64,000 nt of DNA from Fragum whitleyi (taxonomy: Eukaryota > Mollusca > Bivalvia > Cardiida > Cardiidae), in NCBI GenBank assembly GCA_948146395.1, contig OX411552.1, positions 4,029,501 through 4,093,500 on the forward strand, given 5' to 3'. Below the pieces are notes generated by a model, which did no database searches, was not told the DNA's origin, and saw only the letters and a program-made list of their open reading frames with translations. Positions 22,394 to 32,959 of this stretch are shown here, in pieces. Position numbers and translations under genes: made by a program. Position 1 is the stretch's first letter, and every line of letters begins with the position of its first letter.

Positions 22394-22662
22394 CTCTATA
22401 TATCATTAGCAACGGTGTGATGATTACATGGTTTGAAATATTTCTTATGTTTCTGTAAAATATATCAGTTTTACACTGACATTCTAAACACCTTAATTTA
22501 ATTTTTGTGGGTGGGGAAATGATATCCTCCTTTCAAATAATTTTACTTTGGATGCATTTGAGTTTAAAACAATGAACGTCGCATAGCAATCACGCGGAAA
22601 ATGACGCGCTTTACCAAAATATGTCCTAGAAATTTCACATTTTGTCACATTTTTGCAATAAA

Positions 22663-22827
22663 GAAATAGAATAATCGTTTGTTTTTCGAGTAAGATCGAT
22701 TGATATTTCATTTCGTGAACACCAAAAGCTATATTTTCACTCGTGGCTCTGCCACTCGTGAAAATATAGCTTTTGTTGTTCACTCAATGAAATATAAATC
22801 GATCTTACATTGAAACAAACGATTATC
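22663..22827. repeat. ~165 bp hairpin, copy 2
   Basis: Same arms and loop as at 22229-22393, displaced by 434 bp as part of the tandem duplication. Confidence 0.85.
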
Positions 22828-23004
22828 CTCTATATATCATCAGCAACGGTGTGATGATTACATGGTTTGAAATATTTCTTATGTTTCTGTAAAATATATC
22901 AGTTTTACACTGACATTCTAAACACCTTAATTTAATTTTTGTGGGTGGGGAAATGATATCCTCCTTTCAAATAATTTTACTTTGGATGCATTTGAGTTTA
23001 AAAC

Positions 23005-23914
23005 TGTTCATTTAATCTCAAATCGACTTTTATTCATTTTTATCATGAAATCAAAACTGTTAGATGAATATGCATACTTGAATTATAACAATTCTTAGTT
23101 TGGAAAAGCTTAAAAAAAAACAAAAGAAAAAAACGTGCATTTTTTTCCTAAATAGATGGCCTGACTAAAATACAGTGAGATAAACTTGCTTTTGACATTT
23201 TCTAATTTATGCATGTATGAGAAATGAAAATGTGTAGAATGGAAACTATAATTTAAAGGTTCTTTTCCATGGGATGAAAAAAAAATCAGATATCCAGATC
23301 AAGTTTTTAACGAACAGACAGATAAACAGTTAGATCGACAAAGAGAAAGATAGAAAAGTCTGCAAGAATATGTTAAAGATATTTTGATACAGGACAATAA
23401 ATATCATGCAAGGAAGAATCCATTAGTGTTTAAAGTAGTAAAATCAAAGTTAAAACATTTTTTTCCATTCTGATTTAAGTGGGTTGGTAAATTTCACTTC
23501 TCCAGGTAAAATTTTCCCGACAAAAAGTTTAAGAAATGTCATCTTTGAATGTTCAGTATATTCTTTCCTATAATATTTTCATACCATTTTTAGTATAAAC
23601 GTTGAGTTAAATTGAAAATTACATGACATAGCTACCTATTTGCGATTTTTAACTAATATTGTTATCAGAGGGTTGCTCTGAACACATGGCATTTTCACAT
23701 TCCTTGCACAAGAGTTCAGTCTTAGACTTTTAGTATGTCATCAACAACATAGTAGAGATTCTTAAACCATAAAAATCATTTCTGTTACAATTAGTTGAAG
23801 GTTAGGTCATATTTTTTCACAGGGTGACTGGACTATTTGTACAAGAAGGGCTGGTACAAAAGCATTGCTCAGTCTTTTATTATGCAATCGGGCCCGAGTT
23901 TTTAACTGACACTT
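23005..23914. other. no recognisable gene
   Basis: AT-rich sequence. No exon or repeat was recognised. Confidence 0.4.
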
Positions 23915-25206
23915 TTAGCTTGGCTGTTTTCGAAGAAAACCCGAGGTATTATGATCTCCTTGGCGTCGATGTTGGCGTTGGCGTGACCAACTTTAACCTT
24001 GGTCATAACTTTTGAATGATTAGTCATAGAGTCTTTATATTTCACATGATCATTGCTTGGGACAAGACCTCTCTGTAGGTACCAAGTTCAAGGTCTTCTG
24101 TCAAGGTCAAGGTCATTTTTCAAGGTCAAATTTCTTTAAAAAAATAATCATGATAATAATTTGTGAATGGTAAGTCATTGAGCCTTCATATTTCACATGA
24201 TCATTGCTCGCGACAAGACATTTCTGTACGTACCAAGTTCAAGGTCATCTGTCAAGGTCAATGACATTTTGCAAGGTCAAATTTCTTCAAAAAAAAAAAA
24301 AAAAAAATCATGATCATAATTTTTGAATGGTCAGTCATTGAGCCTTCATATTTCACATGATCATTGCTCGAGACAATACCTCCTGTAGGTACCAAGTTCA
24401 AGGTCATCTGTCAATGTCGTTTTTCAAGGGCAAATTTCTTCAAAAAATTTAACCTTGGTCATAATTTTTGAATTGTAAGTCATTGAGCCTTTATATTTCA
24501 CAAGATCATAGCTTGGGACAAGACTTTTCTGTAGGTACCAGGTTCAAGGTCATCAGTCAAGGTCAAGTTCATCCTCAAGGTCAAATTTGTTTGAAAAAAA
24601 ATAACCTTGGTCATAACTTTTAAATGGTTAGTCATGGAGCCTTCATATTTCAGATGATCATTGCTTGGGACAAGACCTTTCTGTAGGTACCAAGTTCAAG
24701 GTCATCTGTCAAGGTCAAGGTCATTTTTCAAAGTCAAATTTCTTTAAAAAATTTAACCTTGGTCATAACTTTTGAATGGTAAGTCATGGAGCCTTCATAT
24801 TTCACATGATCATTGCTTGTGACAAGACCCTTCTGTAGGTACCAAGGTCATCAGTAAAGGTTAATGTCATTTTTCAAGGGCAAATTTCTTTTAGAAATTT
24901 AACCTTTGCATAACTTTTGAATGCAAGTCATAGAGCATTCATATTTCAAATGATCATTGCTCGGGACAAGACCTTGCTGTAGGTACAAAGCTCAAGAACA
25001 TCAGTCAAGGTCATCTTCAAGGTCAAATTTGTTTAAAACAATTTAACCTTGGTCATAACTTTTAAATGGTTTGTCAAAGAGCATTCATATTTCACATGAT
25101 TATTGCTTGGTACAAGACATTTCTGTAGGTACGAAGTTCATATATTTGCATTTGCCTAAGAAATAATTAACAGCCGAGCGTTTGCACCCGCTTTCTTTGC
25201 TCTTGT
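23915..25206 (-). mobile_element. Helitron-like element with ~150 bp array, minus strand
   Basis: On the minus strand the 5' end at 25206 reads ACAAGAGCAAAG...GCGGGTGC. The 3' end is a hairpin, GTTTTC-ttcg-(G)AAAAC, followed by AGCCAAGCTAAAA, with CTAA at about 23915-23918. Hairpin plus short spacer plus CTAA resembles a Helitron 3' terminus (hairpin ~10 nt before CTRR). The interior is a tandem array with no ORF. About 1.3 kb. Confidence 0.65.
23995..25145 (+). repeat. tandem array, eight copies of ~150 bp
   Basis: Units share AACCTTGGTCATAACTTTTG, AGTCATAGAGCCTTCATATT, TTCACATGATCATTGCT, CTGTAGGTACCAAGTTCAAG and repeated AAGGTCA. The AGTCAT landmark recurs near 24020, 24172, 24330, 24478, 24630, 24783 and 24927, with a weaker one near 25071. 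Some units carry small deletions. Confidence 0.9.
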
Positions 25207-25269
25207 TAAATTTTGACACACTCTTTAGTCAGTCGACCATTAGAGAAATTAGTAGAGGACACGAGCGTA

Positions 25270-25450
25270 ATTATGCCTTCCCCTTTCGAAGATAAGGGGG
25301 GATACTGCTCCACAATCGTCGGGCGGGCGGGCGGTCTGTCTGTCTGTGGAACATTATTTAACCAAAGCATATCTCAGAAAGTATGCAAGCTAGAACCATA
25401 TAACTTCACAGGACTAGACATCCAGAATTAAAATGCTATAGGTTTAGGAT
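25270..25450 (-). mobile_element. 3' end region of another hairpin-terminated element
   Basis: ATGCCTTCCCCTTTCGAAGA then TAAGGGGGGATA forms a hairpin, followed by a GGGCGGGCGGGCGG / (TCTG)n spacer and AACCAAAGCATATCTCAGAA. The layout (hairpin, then GC/TCTG-rich spacer, then body) matches the 46481 element. The 72-codon frame here is not a gene. The rest of the element is not resolved. Confidence 0.45.
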
Positions 25451-26149
25451 AACAAAGCACAATCAAGCTCACAAGAAATAGTCTGCGTTCAGATGACAAA
25501 ACGGTACAAACTGTTTGCCAGTTATACCTTTGCACGTGCATTTGCGTACAAAGCAGTTACACTTTGCAAGCAGTCTTCACTGTTTTGTCACCCTGAAAAC
25601 AGGGCAGCATTACCCAGTTAAGCGCACCAAACGATTGTTTCAAACTTGGGGCGCTGGATTCGTTATTCTAACAAAGAAATGTAATGACAGATTGATAAAC
25701 AAGCAAAACCTGTTTCTATCAAACGTAGCATCTGCTTCTATCAAACTAAGCATCTGGTATTATTCAAGGTTTTTCTCATTTTAATTATTTTTGAGAAAAG
25801 ATGTGATGATTTATGAATTATGGATTGTCATTGAGCATGTGTGGCTCAAACTGAGAATGGAAAGTGAGCTCTGTTTGATTAACTACCTCGTTAAGAGGGT
25901 GATTGTGCCTGGGACACAACGTATCTTTTTACTAAGTATTTTTCTTTAATTTTCAATCGGAGATATTTGAAAATGATTTTGTATAATTGGTATAATAGTT
26001 TTATTGGAAAACTTTAATTGTTTGATTAAAAGTTTGAGAATGGTTATTTTCTACATAAATTTACTCGGAGACAATTCCATCAATTTGAAATATTTGTGAG
26101 ATGCATACATTGAGTAGCGTTGAAGCATTTAGCCACATACAATTACATT
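25451..26149. other. no recognisable gene
   Basis: Mostly AT-rich. The 89-codon frame 25515-25784 has no recognisable domain. Confidence 0.4.
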
Positions 26150-28640
26150 TTTTATTGATAATTGGCCACCGGCCTTCACATACATACACATATTTAACAA
26201 ATCTTTGTGCGACCAGTTTAACAATAAACTACTATACATGGCAATTTATGTGTTTAGAAATATATGTACAATGCTAATGTCTCAAAACAGTACAATAAAA
26301 ATGTTTTACTTATTTTCTATTAAGGTTTTACGTTTCTCATATGAATAATATATAAACATAGCAATATGTTTTATGTCAATTTCACTTTTCCTTGTCATAA
26401 TCAAATTGAACTTATATTGTGTTTGGGGTGTTTCCTTTTCAAATACTGAACACGAATATCAGAATAAAGTGGACAAACTATCAAAAAGTGATGCATATCT
26501 TCAATTTCATTTTTACAATAGAAGCAAAACCGTTGTTCTATAGGAGTTCTATCGTAACGACCTCGTTCTATTGCTAATTATAATGAGCCCGTTCTGAAAT
26601 AAGCCACAGCTTTCCGAAATTTATAAATATAGATTACATCAAGATAATATTGAAATTCGAATGAAAACTTTAATTCTTTATATATATCAAGTATTGACTG
26701 AGAACAGCATTTTTTTCTCCAAACTTGCAAAATGTCTCCAAACTTGCAAATAATGATCTTTCAGTCGTTTCAAGTACTGATAAACAACACCTTTCCATTA
26801 TCAATATATTGTTGTTCCCATACATAACCAGAATCGTTTTGATACAGATAATTTTTCAGTTTTGTAAACCAATTTGAACGCCCGAAGGAATCATATAATT
26901 TAAGCATGTTTTAGCATTTTTTACATATCTACTAGGGTTCATATCTAATATTTTTAGCCAGTACTAAACAACTCTTTTGCAAGTGAATATATGTAACGGG
27001 AAACGTCCACATTCTTCTAAGACTGCTGCATCTGTAGTATTCACAGGAACTCCTAGAAACCGTTTACAAGCTTATTTTTAATTTTTTTCAGTGCAATCAC
27101 AAAAAATTATACCCCAAATTTCAGATCCGTAAAATAGAATAGGTGCAATTTTAGTATCAAAATTTCTAAAAAAAGGTTTGTCCACTTAATGGCATTATTG
27201 AGCTTAAAGAAAAAAGAATACTAAGTAAAGCTCTTTTCACTTTGAAGAATTGTATTCGGCCATTCTATAGAGTGAGAGACTTGAATTAAAATTAACACCG
27301 ATAAAAGTAAAATAATAAGTAAAGTCTATTTCTTCCTTTCCATAAAACCACTTATCCATTTTAGATGATATTACACCATTTCTTAATACTATAATCTTTA
27401 ATTTTGATACATAAACATCTAATTTCCATTCATTACTATATTCTCTACACAAATTCAATTGCTTTTGCATACCAATTCTTACACCAGAAAGGAGCGCAAT
27501 ATCAACTGCGAACATTGATAGTAATATTTCAAAAATATCAAGATGTAGCTGTATGCCTTTGATAACACTCTTCGTTATGAATAGAATGAATAAAATGTAA
27601 ATCAGTGAACACCCCTGTCTCAACCCCATAGGACACTCAATTATTTCACTGATATCTTGCTTGTAACGTCTGACAGTTTTTACAGATGCATATATAGCCT
27701 TAATTGCCCTGAGTAATTTTCCGCCTAATCCATGTGAAAGTAAAGAAGAATAAAGTTTGTTTCTGTTCACCGAATCAAACGCTTTTTAAAAGTCAATAAA
27801 TGCAACAAAAAACTTTTTATTTTTCATGGAAAGATACTTGCTAACGATAGCATTTAGTATAAAAGCATTATCAATAGTAAAATACTGTTCTCTAAATCCC
27901 GCTTGAGATTCGGCGATACAATCAAATAATTGGGAATAAAAGTTAAGACGCCTTTGAAGAATATGAATATATATTTTGCTGAAAATATCAACAAGAGAAA
28001 TGCCTCTATAATTATCTGGATTATTTGCATCTCCTTTTTATGTACAGGTATCGTGACGGAGAATGAGCACTTTTTAGGGAACTCGCAAGTATCATATATT
28101 CTATTGAATTTTTTTAATGAATGGTAATATAAGGTGTATTCCATGAATAAAATGTTCCGCTATTAAGGAACCACTGGAAGATTTTGAAACATTTAAAGAA
28201 CGTATTGCATGCACTTTTTCATTATCAGTAATTTCTCCATTCAATATGGAAATTTTAATCTCACAGTTCGGATCAGTGTCAGCATTGAGTACTGTTTCGT
28301 GTAATTGACTTTTGTTATTTACATTATCTTTATAAAATAAATCATTGAAATAGTCATACCATTGGTTAATGGTTATATTTACACTGATTCCGTTTCTGTT
28401 CGTAAAACTCTTTATAGGTCCAAAATACCTTGGTATTTTTAATACAATTATCGAGCGATCTTTTAACACTTAACTTGTGTAAATCTTTCTTAATTTCTTC
28501 TCCTTTTTTTATTATTTCATCAATCGAATCGTTTAGATTTGTTATCGATTCGTCTAATAGATCAAATTCTGTAAATATAAAGTTTCCTAATGGTCTACAG
28601 ATACTTTGATACCTAATATATCTACTAAACGCATAGTGAA
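26150..28640 (-). pseudogene. LINE ORF2, degraded minus-strand copy
   Basis: Minus-strand pieces in order: N-terminal linker (28469-28101, ending NVSKSSSGSLIAEHF, the K-x-SPG-x-DG-like RT entry), an RT finger remnant with IPVHKK (28144-27854), the palm with GLRQGCS and FAVDIALLSG where an active enzyme has (F/Y)ADD (27770-27237), and a C-terminal CCHC knuckle RFCFYCKNEIEDMHHFLIVC near 26490-26560. It belongs to the same family as the copies at 29.9 and 40.7 kb. Many stops and frameshifts plus loss of the catalytic aspartate pair show it is dead. The 3' UTR probably ends near 26150. Confidence 0.8.
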
Positions 28641-28735
28641 GAATCTGGCCAGACTGTGTGGATGTACAGGCTGGACACAGTCTTTGCTTTGCGCGTACTT
28701 GAAATTTTTGGAAATCTTACGCACAGGCTCATTTA
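28641..28735. mobile_element. partial foldback element related to 14890-15098
   Basis: CTGGCCAGACTGTGTGGATG and GAAATCTTACGCACAGGCTC match the 14.9 kb element in inverse orientation. It lies directly at the 5' border of the minus-strand LINE. Confidence 0.5.
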
Positions 28736-28900
28736 TAAATGTTTCCTTTTAAATGAATGTGAGGGTAGACACCGACGCATGTATTTTGGCTCTATTGACC
28801 GAAATCATAAGAGATTCTCCTTTTTATTATCGGACAATTCCGTCAGAAATCATGGGAGCTTGGCCCAGTGGATTTTTGCTTAAATTACTCTGTTTTATAC

Positions 28901-29040
28901 GATAAATAAAGAATAATATGTAAGTGGCCTTAGATTTCAATGTCATATGGTCGAGCTTGAGAGTATTTATCATGACGAGGCTCGCAGCCGAGACCAGAAA
29001 ACATTGATAGTCTAAGACACTAACATATTATTTTTATCAT
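28901..29040. repeat. hairpin element
   Basis: AATAATATGTAAGTGGCCTTAG...TTTCAATG (28912-28942) is inverted as CATTGATAGTCTAAG...CATATTATT (29002-29032). The loop contains GACGAGGCTCGCAGCCGAG. MITE-like. Confidence 0.65.
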
Positions 29041-29668
29041 GTTACCTTTTTTTTCGCTTACTTATCAAATAGCCATATAAACCAAAAAAATAAGGGTGAA
29101 AATGTATGCAATTTTTTCTTAAATAGACTGCCTGATATCATATTTTATCATACTACAAAGAAAATTCTAGCATTTTCATTAGTTAATGCTGACCTGACAA
29201 ACATTGATAGCTACGGCCGCTCCGGTATTACCTTTAATGTTTCCTTAGGGCGCCTCGACGTGAACATAGACAAAAAATCGAAACGGTAATGGCAGCCATG
29301 TTTCTCTCGCTTCGCTGATAACACGACCCGAATATACACACTAGGATACAGTTGAAAAGGATGTCAGTAAATAATGTGCAAATAAAAAATGATATAGTTG
29401 TCAATAAATACCTTAAATTTGTACAAATCTGTCCGATTAAAAGTGCGAAGTTTCTCGAAGTTTCGGCCAAAAAAAGCTTCCACATCACAATAGCGCAGAG
29501 TGTAGTAGTATGACGTCACAACTATATATGACGTCACTTTGTACATGTTTACTTTTCTTAGGGGCGCATTAAGGGATATTGGTGGTTTGAAATCGGTTAA
29601 TACAAACGCCTAAAATAGGCAAAAGACAGATATTTAGCCCTAAAACTTTGAAGTATAATAAATTCGTA
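29041..29668. other. no recognisable gene
   Basis: Contains two TGACGTCA sites (29511 and 29530 region) and short minus-strand frames without domains. No exon is recognised. Confidence 0.4.
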
Positions 29669-29802
29669 ATACGGTTTCTTGCCTGGGTATATGACGATTT
29701 ATTCCCGGCAGTAAAAATGATGTCAACCCTCGCCTACGGCTCGGGTGACATCATTTTTCCAGCCGGGAATAAATCGTCATATACCCCGGCAAGAAACCGT
29801 AT
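29669..29802. repeat. 134 bp near-perfect hairpin
   Basis: ATACGGTTTCTTGCC is inverted as GGCAAGAAACCGTAT, and TATATGACGATTTATTCCCG as CGGGAATAAATCGTCATATA. AATGATGTCA / TGACATCATT lie close to the loop CGCCTACGGCTCG. The 75-codon frame across it is a by-product. Confidence 0.9.
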
Positions 29803-29884
29803 AACTAATAATGTTATCAGACCGGTGATATTAAGTCTAAACAGGCTTCATTGCATAATTAAGTTGACAATTTGACAACCTTTT

Positions 29885-31273
29885 ACCAGGTTTAACCAGC
29901 TTTGATTATATGAGACCAAAGAAAAAGTCCAATATGCGGGGGTCTGGTGGCGTGAGTGTATTTATCAATAATTTAACAATTGATATGAGCTTAATCAACC
30001 GTATTTACGAACATTTTGAGAACTGTGTCGTTCTATACTTTAAATTGTCCTCGTTGGTAGAATATTATAAGGACATTGTATATATATTTACTTATGTATC
30101 GCCAGAACATTCACCTATTTATAAAGATAGAAATAATAATGGGGTAGAAATATTAAACGATTATATAAACATTATATTTTCTGACTACCTGGATGTAGAC
30201 CTTCTGATAGCAGGCGATTTATATGCTCGTACAAAAGACTTCCAAGATTACATTAGCTACGATGGAATGTCTTATATCTATGGGGAAAACACACTTTACC
30301 CTACAGACATATTTGACATTCCTCGAAAATCTAAAGATAAAGTCTATAATAAATTCGGTCTTTCATTAATTGAATTATGTTGTTCACATAATGTTCACTT
30401 TCTAAATGGTAGAGTGTCTGGCGATAATGAAGGTAATTTTACTTGTTTTGCAAACAACGGCGTGAGCGTTGTCGATTACATACTTTGTTCGTCAAATTTA
30501 TTCAATTTTGTCTCCAAATTTCAAATCCTTGAAAATGATAACTCTGTGCAATTTCCCCTAATGTGTATTTTAGATTGTACTTTAATGTGTATTGTAGATA
30601 AGAAAGAGAATCCTCTCTCACAAAATAGTTCTATTTGTAACTTAGAGTGGAAACAGTTTCGTTGGAATGATAGTCTAAAAGATGTTTTCCGACAAGTACA
30701 CCCATTTTAATGAAAAAATTGGATATTCATTAAATCAGTCTGTTTTACCATTTCTTAATGATTTTAAACAAATTTATTTATGAATCGGCATATGATATGA
30801 TTCGTAAACCCAATTACATTCAAAACAATGAAAACTGCCAAACAATATGGTGGGATCGTGAATGTCAATCTGCAAAACGTGAAAAAAGTATTGCCTTGCG
30901 TACATATAGGAAAACAAATACCGACTCAGACTTACGTAAATATAAGATTAAAAGAAATTCTTTCAAATCAATTTGCAAAAGTAAAAAAATAATTTTCTGT
31001 AAAATCAAAAGAAATCAGCTTGTTGAAAGCAGAAAAGACCCCAAAAAATTCTGGGGAATTCTTAGGTCTCATAAACAAAGACAGGCAACTACTACTGTTA
31101 TTCAAAGTGATGCATGGTTTCAACACTTTAATACACTGCTTAATTTAGGTAGCAATACATCTAACAATATTAATGATAATAGCTATGATGATCATATCAA
31201 CAACAGTACAACGGGCCAGACTATATTGGATCAAATACGCTTCGATATCCAACGAAGAGATAGTAAAAAGTAT
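29885..31273 (+). pseudogene. LINE ORF2, endonuclease half (split copy)
   Basis: This is the 5' portion of a LINE ORF2, truncated at its start. The frame 29910-30710 has the APE-type endonuclease landmarks: GSGGVSVFI, TYVSPEHSPIY, LLIAGDLYAR (the family usually has GD-x-NAR), SLIELCCSHNVHFLNGRVSG and the VVDYILCS strand. The terminal SDHFPL motif is altered to VQFPLM. A frameshift near 30710 leads to 30758-31309, with WWDRECQSAKREK and a basic linker. At 31273 the frame, reading EEIVKSI, is cut by a Helitron-like insertion and resumes at 32959. Changed catalytic motifs and frameshifts make it a dead copy. Confidence 0.88.
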
Positions 31274-32786
31274 ACAAGAGGGCCGTTGGCCCTGGGTGCG
31301 CTCACCTGAGAAAAAAGCTTCATTACCTAGGTATGTCCATGCAACTGCAGAAAAGGAGATTTTCACTTATTCAATCAGATAACATTTGAAATAATCCTCC
31401 CCTGGTCATTATTTATCTAAGCTTTTTCATAAAAGGTCTGTGATCAGCTAATCTATGCCAGATATACAGGCTGAGTCTGAGACTTTTAAAGTTTTCTTTA
31501 ATGAGTTGATCAATCCATGTCAAATATAAAGGCTGTAGGGATTCAAAATTCTCAACCAAGCACTCCCCCCTCCCCCAAGATGCTCTGCACCTGGTGAATC
31601 TACAGTCATGATTTTAGCTAATTCAATTAATGTCCATATGCTGATCATCCATACCAATTTTCAAGTCTGTAGGACTCCTGGTTCATTAGAAGAAGTTTAA
31701 AGATTTCAAAAATGATCCAAGGTACTACCCCCTCCCCAAGACACTCAGCACCTGGTGACCCAACAGTCATCATTTTAGCTATTTTTATTAAGATCAATAT
31801 ATTGATTACCCATGACAATTTTCAAGTCTGTAGGGTTTCTGATCCAGGAGAAGAATAAGGTTAAAGATTACAAAATTGATCCAAAGTACCCCCCTCCCCC
31901 CTAAAGCTCCGCATCTGGTGACCCTACATTCATGATTTTAGCTATTTAATTTTAGATACATATGCTTATCATCCATGCCAATTTTGAAGTCTGTAGGGCT
32001 CCTGGTTTATTAGAAGATGAAGGTTAAAGTTACAAAATTTTCACAAAAGTACTCCCCCATGGTGCTCCGCACCTGGTGGCATTACAGCCATGATTTTAGC
32101 TATATTTATTAAGGTCTATGAGCTGATCCTCCATGCCAATTTTCAAGTCTGTAGGGCTTGTGGTTCAGAAGAAGAAGAAGGTTAAAGATTACAAAATTTT
32201 CACAAAAGTACTACCCTCTCCCCCCTAATGATCCGCACCTGGTGAATCTACAGTCATGATTTTAGCTAATTCAATAAATGTCCATATGCTGATCATCCAT
32301 GCCAATATTCAAATCTGTCGGGCTCCTGGTTTAGAAGAAGAAGAAGGTTAAAGATTACAAAATTTTCACAAAAGTACTACCCCCTCCCCCCTGGTGCTCC
32401 GCACCTGGTGGCCCAACAGATATGATTTTAGCTAATTTTATTAAGGTCTATGAGCTGATCCTCCATGCCAAATTTGAACGCTGTAGGGCTTCTTTTTCAG
32501 AAGAAGAAGAAGGTTAAAGATTACAAAATTTACCCAAAGTACTACCCCCTCCCCCCTAGTGCTCTGCACCTGGTGGCCCAACAGATATGATTTTAGCTAT
32601 TTTTATTAAGGTCTTTGAGCTGATCATCCATGCCAAATTTCAAGGCTGTAGGGCTGCTTGTTCAGAAGAAGAAGAATTTTAAAGCTTTTCTTAAAATTTT
32701 TACTTTCGTTTCCATAGCAACCAGAGTTTTTCACCGATTTCAATTCTTTTAGCAATTCTTAAAGGGGATCACCTAAGGAACATTTC

Positions 32787-32818
<32 letters not shown>

Positions 32819-32959
32819 TAGGAGGAGATGTCATTTAAAGAAATTGTTGACGGACGACGGACGACTGACGACGGACGACGGACGACTGACGACGGACGGA
32901 CGCCGGACAAAAGGTGATCACAATAGCTCACTTGAGCACATTGTGCTCAGGTGAGCTAA
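31274..32959 (+). mobile_element. Helitron-like element inserted in a LINE, ~1685 bp
   Basis: The 5' end reads ACAAGAGGGCC-gtt-GGCCCT, with GCTCACCTGAG just inside (to 31310). The 3' end is the hairpin TGAGCACATTGTGCTCA followed by GGTGAG then CTAA (32956-32959), and CTCAGGTGAGC (32946-32956) inverts the 5' GCTCACCTGAG. Because it splits a LINE reading frame (...VKSI / KAMKNC...), the ends can be set to within one A, and removing it leaves no target duplication. The interior is a ~160 bp tandem array and a (GACGGAC)n-like spacer (32847-32905). Hairpin-CTAA suits a non-autonomous Helitron, but the 5' end is not TC and the flanks are not A/T. Confidence 0.75.
31480..32700 (+). repeat. tandem array, about eight copies of ~150-165 bp
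   Basis: TTTTCAAGTCTGTAGGGCT recurs near 31661, 31821, 31985, 32141, 32309, 32475 and 32641, with a weak copy near 31530. Units share TCATGATTTTAGCTA, GCTGATCATCCATGCCAA, GAAGAAGAAGGTTAAAGATT, and a C-run followed by GCTCCGCACCTGGTG. Confidence 0.9.

Larger units (their letters stand above)
22137..23004 (+). repeat. near-identical 434 bp tandem duplication
   Basis: The block 22137-22570 (starting AATGAACGTCGCATAGCAAT, ending GCATTTGAGTTTAAAAC) is repeated at 22571-23004. I see only about three substitutions by eye, so the duplication is recent. Each copy contains the long hairpin listed separately. Matching minus-strand frames in both copies are hairpin by-products. Confidence 0.95.

Noticed and set aside
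22095..22783. Two near-identical minus-strand proteins starting MNNKSYIF
   Set aside because: They fall in the arms of the duplicated hairpin; the duplication explains the identity and no domain is present.
24000..25140. CRISPR-like array of regular repeats
   Set aside because: The ~150 bp units are contiguous without unique spacers, and the context is eukaryotic; it is a tandem array in a transposable element.
25213..25431. 72-codon plus-strand ORF
   Set aside because: It runs through a terminal hairpin and GGGCGGGCGG/(TCTG)n spacer of a repeat element.
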